A stretch of 64,000 bases of DNA from contig CAWKEY010000036.1 of assembly GCA_963848675.1 (NCBI GenBank), positions 62,001 through 126,000 of the forward strand, read 5' to 3'. This document shows positions 41,219-47,780 of this stretch, in pieces. Every line of letters begins with the position of its first letter. The stretch's first letter is position 1. The position numbers were made by a program, and so were the translations under genes. This DNA is from CAWKEY01 sp963848675. Lineage in GTDB: Bacteria > Pseudomonadota > Gammaproteobacteria > Methylococcales > Methylomonadaceae. Below the pieces are notes generated by a model. The model was not told where the DNA came from. It worked only from the letters and a program-made list of their open reading frames with translations, and did no database searches.

Positions 41219-41863
41219 TCATGAGGAACCTTTTGCAGTAAGCGCTTCGGCATTACGTTTAGCCAGATCATCAATAACGGTGCTTAATGAACCCTTTTTT
41301 TGAATTTCTTCGTTAAAACTTGTGCGGTAATTCGTCACCAGACTCACACCATCAATGATGATATCGTAGACTTTCCACTCGCCCTTACTCAGGAACATCC
41401 GGTAACTGACCTCAACAGGCTGGCGGCCGGGTTGCAGAACTTCAGTTCTGACCATGACTTTTGTGGCGTCACTGGGCATTTCAAGAGGCCGGAAGCGCAT
41501 TGACCAATCGTTATATTCCACAAACGCTCTGGAATAGATTCTTATCAGCAGCGTCTGAAACTCATTTTTAAAACGCGCCTGTTCTCCAGCAGTTGCTGTT
41601 CTCCAGTGTTTTCCCAGCACTAACGGTGCAATTTGGTTGAAATCCGTATGCGGGTAAATAACGCCGTTAACAAACCGGTTAACGCGAGCAAAGTCGCTGG
41701 TAAAGGTTTTATCTTTCATTTTTTGCTGTAATTGTGACGAAACGTTTTCTATTACCTGCTGCGGAAGCTGCAAATTTTCTGCCATTCCTTTAGTAGCAGG
41801 TATTAAACCGAGCAATATTAGAAGTAAGCCAAATGTAGAATATTGTTTAATTCGATTGCGCAT
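41219..41863 (-). CDS. MlaC/Ttg2D-type phospholipid-binding protein
   Basis: Periplasmic carrier of the Mla phospholipid-transport system. From the ATG at 41863 (MRNRIKQYSTFGLLLILLGL) the protein is 214 aa with a signal peptide ending near GMAEN. Conserved features are FTSDFARVNRFVNGVIYPHT, the block LVLGKHWRTATAGEQARFKN, and EWKVYDIIIDGVSLVTNYRT, the family's lipid-pocket segment. No mlaA, B, D, E or F gene is adjacent, so it is an orphan MlaC-like protein. A longer start at 41896 would add an unlikely N-terminus. Confidence 0.88.
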   Translation of the reverse strand: MRNRIKQYSTFGLLLILLGLIPATKGMAENLQLPQQVIENVSSQLQQKMKDKTFTSDFARVNRFVNGVIYPHTDFNQIAPLVLGKHWRTATAGEQARFKNEFQTLLIRIYSRAFVEYNDWSMRFRPLEMPSDATKVMVRTEVLQPGRQPVEVSYRMFLSKGEWKVYDIIIDGVSLVTNYRTSFNEEIQKKGSLSTVIDDLAKRNAEALTAKGSS

Positions 41864-41896
41864 AAGTATCCAGTTATCAGGAATATTAGTAAGCAT

Positions 41897-42203
41897 TGTA
41901 TGACCTGGGTTTATTAGTCATTGTCTGGTGTGTTTCATAGCCAATGATGCCCCTAATCTTAAGGAGTCGTCAATCTGGCTTGGTTTGAACTATGAAAACG
42001 AATAGAGCAAGTGCATAGGTATTTATACCAATTATGCTGTTGCTGAAATTTGTATAGACTGCGAACCTACAGGCCGTGAATTTAAGCTAAGCAGCAGAAG
42101 CTGAAATTCAATGTAAGACAGTGTACAAAAGGCGCTCAGCACGCGCAAGATTGCGTGGGTTTGCAGGCCTTTTGTTGGCGATTAATTGTGGAGGAGAATC
42201 AAT
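41897..42203. other. 307-bp divergent spacer between mlaC and the hibernation factor
   Basis: No gene is seen. Near the right end an imperfect inverted repeat with arms ACAAAAGGC and GCCTTTTGT (about 42123-42176) precedes the hibernation-factor start; it could be a leader structure. The left part is AT-rich and probably holds the promoters. Confidence 0.4.
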
Positions 42204-42551
42204 ATGCAAATACCATTACAAATAACGTTTCATGGGATATCCAAGTCCGAGGCTGTAGAGGCGAAAATCCGTGAAAAAGTCGAAAAGCTGGATAAATTTC
42301 ACTCGCATATCATGAGTTGCAGGGTGGCGGTGGAAGCGGAACATCACCATCATCACCAGGGTAATCAATACCATATCCGCATTGACATCACCACCCCGCA
42401 CAAGGAGTTGGTGATTAGCCGCGAGCATCATGACAACAAGGCCTATGAAGATGTTTATGTCGCGATCCGTGATGCTTTTGACGCAGCGAGAAGACAGCTG
42501 GAAGATTACGCACGCGTTCAGCGTGGTGATGTCAAAACACATGGACTGTAA
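42204..42551 (+). CDS. Ribosome hibernation factor, HPF/RaiA family (shortened)
   Basis: Binds the 30S decoding centre and idles ribosomes in stress or stationary phase. The ATG at 42204 follows a strong GGAGGAGA-like site. The 115-aa product has the beta-alpha-beta-beta-beta-alpha domain: IPLQITFHGISKSEAVEAKI, a His-rich loop (EAEHHHHHQGNQYHIRIDIT), and AYEDVYVAIRDAFDAARRQL. It stops at DVKTHGL. Relatives with this sequence normally continue with a cold-shock-like domain; the remains of that domain lie just downstream, so this protein is truncated relative to the family. Confidence 0.9.
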   Translation: MQIPLQITFHGISKSEAVEAKIREKVEKLDKFHSHIMSCRVAVEAEHHHHHQGNQYHIRIDITTPHKELVISREHHDNKAYEDVYVAIRDAFDAARRQLEDYARVQRGDVKTHGL

Positions 42552-42660
42552 AGCATCGCGCCTGTAATGCGGGTGATTCCGGAAAAATCACGGTTTTATT
42601 GCCGCGGCCGAGGGCCATGAAATTTATTTTCATCAGAAGCTGTCCAGACTTTCGAAAGTG
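42552..42660 (+). pseudogene. Decayed cold-shock-like C-terminal domain of the hibernation factor
   Basis: After the TAA stop the same frame continues with MRVIPEKS (42567-42590). One base further, in the +1 frame, it reads GFIAAAEGHEIYFHQ (42592-42636). Together these give the usual HGRV..FPE..YGFI...GxEIYFH sequence of the C-terminal domain in long HPF-type proteins. A stop and a +1 frameshift therefore separate it from the N-terminal domain; beyond 42636 the likeness fades. Confidence 0.7.
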
Positions 42661-42790
42661 CAAAAATTTCTGGTCAGGGCGCTGCGATGGCCGCGTCATA
42701 TCCGCCCGGGATGCGGGTAGCATGTGACAGGGATGCTGCCTTGGCGTTCATGACTTTTGGATTCGCTACGCGGTCTGCCGGCTCCGGCAC

Positions 42791-42849
42791 AAATCTGTTT
42801 GGAACAGATTTGCATTAACCCAAAGGGCGTCAGGCGGGATAGCCTGACG
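42791..42849. terminator. Two adjacent inverted repeats, possible terminators
   Basis: AAATCTGTT/AACAGATTT (42791-42811) and CGTCAGGC/GCCTGACG (42828-42849) form two hairpins between the converging hibernation-factor and DUF72 genes. Neither has a good U-run. Confidence 0.4.
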
Positions 42850-42885
42850 TGAACCCCGCCGGAATGATCTGAGTTGTGGCGATAC

Positions 42886-43629
42886 TTATGCAGGACAGTG
42901 GGGCATAGTAAACAGGGCTTTCAGTTCCTGGGCGTTAAAGGGCGCCGCGCATTCGGCATCATTATCAAAATAGACATGTACCTGTTTGTGCTGTTTCAAC
43001 CAAAGAGCTACGCGTTCAGCCCATTGTGCCAATTCGGAAGGATTGTAAGGCGAGGCGTAGGTCCGTGTATGGCCATGTAAACGGATATAAACGAGATCCG
43101 TGGTAACGCGCTGCCATAGCGGCCAATCATTGGCATCGGATAAGCAATTAGCGATGGCAGCTTGTGCCAGGCAGTCGGCAGTTTCATCGTCAAACCAGGA
43201 GCGGTGCCTGAATTCCACGATATGGCGCACTTCAGGCCACTGCTGCAAGGCTTGTAAAAATGTTTTCAGTCTGACCAGATTTTTTGGCAATGTTGCAGGC
43301 AGCTGCCACAATACCGCAGCCAGTTTTTCCTGCAGCGCCAGGGCGTGATTTTTCTCAATCAGCACTGAAGCATCTGGATCGAGTAATTTTTTGTTATGTG
43401 TCAGGTAGCGATGCGCTTTTATTGCAAATCTGAATGTTGCCGGTGTTTCATCACGCCAACGGCTGAATGTAGACGGACTCTGCAAGCGATAGAATGTGCC
43501 GTTTATTTCTACGGCTGAAAAGTGGGTTGCGTAGAATTTCAGCCAATCTTTTCGCGCGATTTCGCTGTAAAAACAGTCTTGCCAATGGTGATAGCTCCAG
43601 CCGCTGGTGCCAATGTAAAGCTGAGTCAC
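42886..43629 (-). CDS. DUF72 domain-containing protein
   Basis: A 247-aa TIM-barrel-like protein (COG1801/DUF72, YecE type). The long open frame extends upstream to 44016, but that part only mirrors the Mut7-C gene in another frame. I therefore take the GTG at 43629, which gives TQLYIGTSGWSYHHWQDCFY and follows an AGGTT site. Family blocks are FSAVEINGTFYRLQSPSTFS, RFAIKAHRYLTHNKKLLDP, HIVEFRHRSWFDDE and YIRLHGHTRTYASPYNPSEL. The function of the family is not established. It lies about 80 bp downstream of the Mut7-C gene on the same strand. Confidence 0.9.
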   Translation of the reverse strand: MTQLYIGTSGWSYHHWQDCFYSEIARKDWLKFYATHFSAVEINGTFYRLQSPSTFSRWRDETPATFRFAIKAHRYLTHNKKLLDPDASVLIEKNHALALQEKLAAVLWQLPATLPKNLVRLKTFLQALQQWPEVRHIVEFRHRSWFDDETADCLAQAAIANCLSDANDWPLWQRVTTDLVYIRLHGHTRTYASPYNPSELAQWAERVALWLKQHKQVHVYFDNDAECAAPFNAQELKALFTMPHCPA

Positions 43630-43711
43630 TGCTTTAACCTTTCTCTGCCAATCATCGGTTTTAGCCTGGCCGGCGCGAACAGTAGCAGTTCCAGACGCAG
43701 GCGTGCATTTG

Positions 43712-44470
43712 TCATGACTTGTTGTTGTGGACAAGGCCGGCGTAGCGTTGCTGCATATCCTCAATATGCGAGCCTTCCCAGTAGATTCGCTGGCAATCGG
43801 TGCATCGGTAAAAATCTTCGTAGTAAAGACGAGTCTTGGGTTCGAGACGATCCAGAATATCGGCTTTGGCGACTGACGCCAGCACACCGTTGCAAGCCAG
43901 GCATCGGGCAAAGGGCTGAATCGATTCGTACAGGTCGAAGCGGCGCAGGACTTCATCAACCTGGCTGTCGACGTTGACCGCACGCACCCAATAGCCGTGG
44001 CTGATATGTTTGGCATACAAGAGACGGCGGTCCCGGGTCAGCACTATGCGCTGTTCGTTCACTGCGATATTGACCACCTCCGCATCTCGATAGTCGTTGC
44101 GATAGAGACAGTCGAAACCCAGCAAGCGCATGCGTTTGGCGAGTTTACCGAGATTCACGTCGATGATGAAGCGGGGATTGCGCAAGGGTTTTTCGCGCAA
44201 TTTGAGCAAGGGGCTGATGTCCAGGCTTTCGAAAAAGGGGTAGACCGCGACACGATCGCCGGTTTGCAGCTGATAGTTGAATCCCACCGATTGACCATTG
44301 ACGATGATCAGCTCTACCTCAGTGTGTGGGACGCCGAACACTTCGATGGGATCCTTGATTCCCGGATGGCCGCTGAAGCGATAGGGCAGCGTGCGCTTGC
44401 GCTGCGCAGGTCGAAGAAAATCGTTCAGTTCCTCGTAGAAACGAAACTCGGCGGTGTATTCCGGTTTCAT
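43712..44470 (-). CDS. Mut7-C RNase-domain protein with N-terminal ubiquitin-like domain
   Basis: From the ATG at 44470 (MKPEYTAEFRFYEELNDFLR) the protein is 252 aa. Residues ~1-85 are a MoaD/ThiS-like beta-grasp domain (HTEVELIIVNGQSVGFNYQL, GDRVAVYPFFESLD) without a C-terminal diglycine. Residues ~95-250 form the Mut7-C PIN-fold RNase domain: FIIDVNLGKLAKRMRLLGFD, RDAEVVNIAVNEQRIVLTRD, and a zinc ribbon with CLACNG and YRCTDCQRIYWEGSH. Such proteins are found alone in many bacteria; activity on RNA is inferred from the PIN fold. Confidence 0.9.
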   Translation of the reverse strand: MKPEYTAEFRFYEELNDFLRPAQRKRTLPYRFSGHPGIKDPIEVFGVPHTEVELIIVNGQSVGFNYQLQTGDRVAVYPFFESLDISPLLKLREKPLRNPRFIIDVNLGKLAKRMRLLGFDCLYRNDYRDAEVVNIAVNEQRIVLTRDRRLLYAKHISHGYWVRAVNVDSQVDEVLRRFDLYESIQPFARCLACNGVLASVAKADILDRLEPKTRLYYEDFYRCTDCQRIYWEGSHIEDMQQRYAGLVHNNKS

Positions 44471-44546
44471 GTTGTCCGCCTCTCTATGCCAGCCATTCGA
44501 CGAAAATAGGTAATCCAACTCCACAAGTCAAATTTTTTGGGTACTA

Positions 44547-44795
44547 TTAAGGTTCGTCTTGAGCCTGTCGCAAGGCTAGCAAACGCACGGCTGACGCCAC
44601 GCCGTCGTGCGATTGCAGGGTTTGACCGGCTTCCAGGGCTTTTTCCTGCATGCTCTTTGTGGCTAATACCGTCCGTATAGCCTTGGCCAACGACTGCGCA
44701 GTGATCTTCTTTGCCGGCAGAGGATCACCGGCCAGGCCCAAGTTTTGTAATTGCCGCGCCCAGAACAATTGCTCATCAATAAACCTAAAAACCGC
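44547..44795 (-). pseudogene. C-terminal relic of a UDP-glycosyltransferase
   Basis: The minus strand reads FIDEQLFWARQLQNLGLAGD, then KKITAQSLAKAIRTVLATKS and GVASAVRLL. This is the C-terminal helix pair and UDP-sugar-proximal DEQ-FW motif of MurG/sterol-glucosyltransferase-like enzymes (compare DQPFWGxRVxxLGVG). Only about 75 codons remain; the sugar-nucleotide domain upstream is missing, and a short repeat (44551-44575) supplies the final residues RQAQDEP. Confidence 0.65.
44551..44575. repeat. TGAGCCTGTCG-type short repeat unit
   Basis: Contains the core TTGAGCCTGTCGCAAGG, close to TGAGCNNGTCGAAGG seen in the other units of this window. It overlaps the 3' end of the glycosyltransferase relic. 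Confidence 0.55.
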
Positions 44796-45461
44796 AGTTA
44801 GTCCACGAAAAGCACGAAAGACATTAAAGAAATCAAACTATTGTATTGCGCGGGCATTCCCACTTTGGGTGACGATCCATAACATGGGATCTCTGTGAAT
44901 ATTGTCGTGCTTTTTGTTATTCCGGACATCACCCTAAATGCGATATTAAGCAATTGAAGTAAAAAGCTTTTTGTGAAAAATGTTGGTTGTTGCTCTCGAA
45001 ACGTTAGTTTGCTTAACATTTCCGCAGATTAATTCAGGGCTTAACATGAATTCTTTCGCTGAACACTGTCGGCTTTGGTGCAAATGACGCGCTTGTTGCA
45101 CCTGATTGATGCCAATGCGCAGTGAATAGGGAGCCTTATTGGCGAAATGACAACGCACGCCTTGCTCTTTGAGGACTGCGTTCACTGTGTTTAAGGCCTT
45201 GCGTGACGAGGCCCGTAGTAATTTACCCAAGCGCTAAGTAAACAAACCAGTTACCATGGCCCAAAGCTTGCTTATTTTTAAGACAAGGTTCATGTTATTT
45301 TTTAGAGCGAATTTTTACAGGTTCTTCAGGTTCCCAAAAAATGATATTGAGTGATCCACACAAGGCAGAGGAATTTTAATCAGGGCTTCATAAAAGCTTA
45401 ATAATTTTTGGTTAAGATATCCCTGTACTGAAGAACTACCCATCTTCCAGAGGGCAAGATT
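44796..45461. other. About 670 bp without a supported gene
   Basis: Two minus-strand frames of 73 and 94 codons (44798-45019 and 44946-45230) have no recognisable family, no good ribosome-binding sites, and overlap each other. Together with the glycosyltransferase relic this looks like a decayed segment between the Mut7-C gene and the hydroxylase gene. The last ~100 bp hold the promoter region of the latter. Confidence 0.45.
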
Positions 45462-46508
45462 ATGTTAAGCAAACTTTCATCAATAACACACTTCGTTGAA
45501 ACCCATTTGACCTGGCCAAGTATTAGCTCGGCCGAATTGGCCAGTGCTTCATTGCTGTTGTTCTTCGTCATCCTGTCGGCGATTGAATGTTACTCGCCGA
45601 AAATTGAAAGGCCGACAGCACATGTGCGTCAATCCTATCGAGCCAACATCAAGCTGTTTGTCTTCAACAGCCTTGTGCTTTCTCTGCTTTCGATGTCATC
45701 CTTATTGCTATTGGCTGAACAGCATCCGGCGTACGAACTACCCGGCTTTCTTGAGCATCCGGCGAGTAAGGCCGTGGTAGCGTTTTTGGTGCTTGATCTG
45801 ATGTTTTATCTCTGGCATAAGGCCAGCCACCGTTTTGACAGCCTGTGGATGTTTCACAAAGTGCATCATAACGACCCGAATTTGAATGTATCAACGGCTT
45901 TTCGCGTACATATCGTGGAGTTGTTCATCAGTACCCTTTTAAAGGCCGCTTACATTTTCATGCTTGGGGTGGATAAAACCACGCTGCTCATGCACGAGAC
46001 GATCATGACGCTGTTCGTGATGTTTCATCACATGAATATTGCATTTCCAGGCGAAAAGCTGCTGGGCCGGGTATTTATCACGCCTTATTTGCACCGGGCT
46101 CACCACTCAGTGCTGCGTACCGAGCATGACAGCAACTACGGCGCGGTGTTGTCGATCTGGGATCGTCTGTTCGGCACCCTGGTTGAACTGGAGCCCGCAA
46201 CCATCGGTATCAAAGGCGTTGGCCCGCAAAGCTTTATTGAACTGCTCAAATTTGGTTTTACGCCGGATGCTGTACCGGTAACTGTTGCCCCCGCTGTTGT
46301 TGTGAGCACGTACAGAATGATTGCCGAAGCCGCCTATTACAAAGCGGAAAAACGCGGATTCAAGTCCGGCTACGAGTTTAACGACTGGCTGGAAGCCGAA
46401 CGGGAAATCATCAGCCGGCTTTATCAAGCCAAACCCGCCCGGAATCGGGCCCGGCAAGAAACTTTCGGTTTTTTTGCGCGGGGTTTCAAAACCGCAATGC
46501 CAGCCTAA
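45462..46508 (+). CDS. Sterol desaturase/fatty acid hydroxylase family protein
   Basis: A 348-aa membrane di-iron enzyme candidate. Four or so membrane spans occur in the first ~200 residues. The three histidine clusters of the superfamily are present: LWHKASHRFD (HxxxH), MFHKVHHNDP (HxxHH) and YLHRAHHSVL (HxxHH), the last with the nearby SNYGAVLSIWDRLFGTLVE motif typical of C-5 desaturase/hydroxylase-like proteins. Sterol-modifying members exist in methanotrophs; the substrate here could equally be a carotenoid, hopanoid or fatty acid. It has no operon partner. Confidence 0.87.
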   Translation: MLSKLSSITHFVETHLTWPSISSAELASASLLLFFVILSAIECYSPKIERPTAHVRQSYRANIKLFVFNSLVLSLLSMSSLLLLAEQHPAYELPGFLEHPASKAVVAFLVLDLMFYLWHKASHRFDSLWMFHKVHHNDPNLNVSTAFRVHIVELFISTLLKAAYIFMLGVDKTTLLMHETIMTLFVMFHHMNIAFPGEKLLGRVFITPYLHRAHHSVLRTEHDSNYGAVLSIWDRLFGTLVELEPATIGIKGVGPQSFIELLKFGFTPDAVPVTVAPAVVVSTYRMIAEAAYYKAEKRGFKSGYEFNDWLEAEREIISRLYQAKPARNRARQETFGFFARGFKTAMPA

Positions 46509-46524
46509 ATTTAGGGAAACGTTA

Positions 46525-46583
46525 ACTATTAAGTTACGTTCATGGTTCGACAAACTCACCACGAGCGTAACTTAATTAATAGT
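46525..46583. repeat. Inverted repeat enclosing a GTTCGACAA..CTCACCACGA unit
   Basis: The outer arms ACTATTAAGTTACG and CGTAACTTAATTAATAGT flank the inner unit GGTTCGACAAACTCACCACG, whose complement contains TGAGTTTGTCGAACC. It begins 17 bp after the hydroxylase stop and may terminate its transcript. Confidence 0.6.
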
Positions 46584-46682
46584 GCAAAGCTTCATGCTGA
46601 GCCCTTCGTCTTCGCTATCAAATACCCACTCACCCGATTTAACAAAGCCTCTGCTCAGTCTTTAGGCGCTTGGGAACCGCTA

Positions 46683-46744
46683 GTGGGAGCGACGCCCACG
46701 TCCCGATTTGAAGCCACCGGTCGCGACGAGGGCGTCGTTCCCAC
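46683..46744. repeat. Palindromic repeat GTGGGAGCGACGCCC...GGGCGTCGTTCCCAC
   Basis: Nearly perfect 15-bp arms surround about 30 bp that include ACCGGTCGCGACGA. It has the look of a mobile intergenic repeat. The remainder of the 419-bp gap 46509-46927 holds no supported gene. Confidence 0.65.
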
Positions 46745-46927
46745 AGTAAATCTTGCCAATCCAGAGCGGCTCCAAACGCCGCATGCTTGATAGGCTGAAA
46801 AGTTGCATTAGAGTAAGCTAGTTTTCAACGGCTTGTCGCATCGACTCGGAAGTCTAAATGGCAGACGTATAGGCAATAAATGGATAACCTTAGCGAGCTT
46901 GCGCTCGCTAAAAGCTGAACAGCCGCC

Positions 46928-47503
46928 CTATTGAGTTTTCAGCTTTCCCAGCGTAACGCTCAGTTCCGCGCCCAAGCGGTCGATGCTATCCTGCATTTGA
47001 GCATCAAGCAGTGAACCTTGGGCATTGAACGCCTGCGCCGCGCCCGGGACCGCGTGTTGGCTGGCAAGCACGGTTACGCCGATATTGCTCAACACCACCC
47101 TTAAAAACATCAGGCCTCTCAAGCCGCCTAGTGCCCCAGGCGAGGCCGACATAATGGCCGCTACCTTGCCTTTATAAGCCAGCAAGGGCGTTTCATCGCC
47201 TTCCCGGCGCGAGGCCCAGTCGATGGCGTTTTTCAGTAACGGACTAAACGCGCTGTTGTATTCGGGTGAGGCGATTAAAAATCCGTCGTGATCTATCAAC
47301 AGGCGCTTAAACTCCCTCGCCTCATCAGGCATGCCGGTTGCGCTTTCAAGATCCTGATTGAAAATAGGCATCGGAAAATCCGCCAGGTTAATTAGCGTAA
47401 CCTCCGCTCCGGCTTTTTCAGCGCCTGCTGCGGCGATTTTAACCAGTTTCTGGTTATAGGAATCTTTCCGGGCACTGCCGGAAAATGCAAGAATTTTGCT
47501 CAT
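46928..47503 (-). CDS. NADPH-dependent FMN reductase family protein
   Basis: Flavodoxin-fold oxidoreductase of 191 aa from the ATG at 47503 (MSKILAFSGSARKDSYNQKL). It carries the FMN phosphate loop SGSARKDSYN, the block FPMPIFNQDLE, the flavin-contact motif LIASPEYNSAFSPLLKNAID (PEYN) and SPGALGGLRGLMFLRVVLSN. These are standard for the ChrR/YieF/azoreductase group, which reduces flavin, quinones or chromate. It lies 23 bp downstream of a small lipoprotein gene on the same strand, and the two may be cotranscribed. Confidence 0.93.
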   Translation of the reverse strand: MSKILAFSGSARKDSYNQKLVKIAAAGAEKAGAEVTLINLADFPMPIFNQDLESATGMPDEAREFKRLLIDHDGFLIASPEYNSAFSPLLKNAIDWASRREGDETPLLAYKGKVAAIMSASPGALGGLRGLMFLRVVLSNIGVTVLASQHAVPGAAQAFNAQGSLLDAQMQDSIDRLGAELSVTLGKLKTQ

Positions 47504-47526
47504 TATGTCACCTGTTATAAACAATT

Positions 47527-47736
47527 TTATTGACTGCCGGCTTCAATGGTTTCCTTCTGCTGCGCCGCTGCATCCAGAACCATTCGTTCGACGTTTTTGG
47601 CCTTTTCCAGGCTCTCCAGTTGCGTTTTCAGCACTTCGCTGCTGCCTGCTTTCGTTTTGACCGGGCTGTCATTTTGATCGCAGCCGTTCGCCGCCAGCAA
47701 CATCGCCATTATGGTGACCCGCATTATTAATTTCAT
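47527..47736 (-). CDS. Small predicted lipoprotein
   Basis: A 69-aa protein with a lipoprotein signal: the hydrophobic stretch MRVTIMAMLLAANG followed by the acylation Cys19 in the lipobox LAANGC. The mature ~50 residues are polar and helical (VLKTQLESLEKAKNVERMVL, then AAQQKETIEAG). Asp at +2 would keep it in the inner membrane by the E. coli rule. No family was recognised. The lysine/glutamate-rich helix with heptad-like leucines suggests a short coiled coil. Confidence 0.7.
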   Translation of the reverse strand: MKLIMRVTIMAMLLAANGCDQNDSPVKTKAGSSEVLKTQLESLEKAKNVERMVLDAAAQQKETIEAGSQ

Positions 47737-47780
47737 AGAATTCTGCTCCGCTTCAATAGCCTGTTAAGAGCGTTACCGTA

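Noticed and set aside
43630..44016. N-terminal extension of the DUF72 frame giving a 376-aa protein
   Set aside because: The extra ~129 residues lie opposite in frame to, and entirely within, the strongly supported Mut7-C gene. They have low-complexity, non-family composition, and the DUF72 fold starts right at the GTG at 43629.
44798..45230. Two overlapping minus-strand frames of 73 and 94 codons
   Set aside because: No recognisable domain, mutual overlap and lack of ribosome-binding sites; treated as non-coding decay.
46542..46790. 82-codon plus-strand frame after the hydroxylase gene
   Set aside because: It runs through two palindromic repeats, and its residues are simply translations of those repeats.
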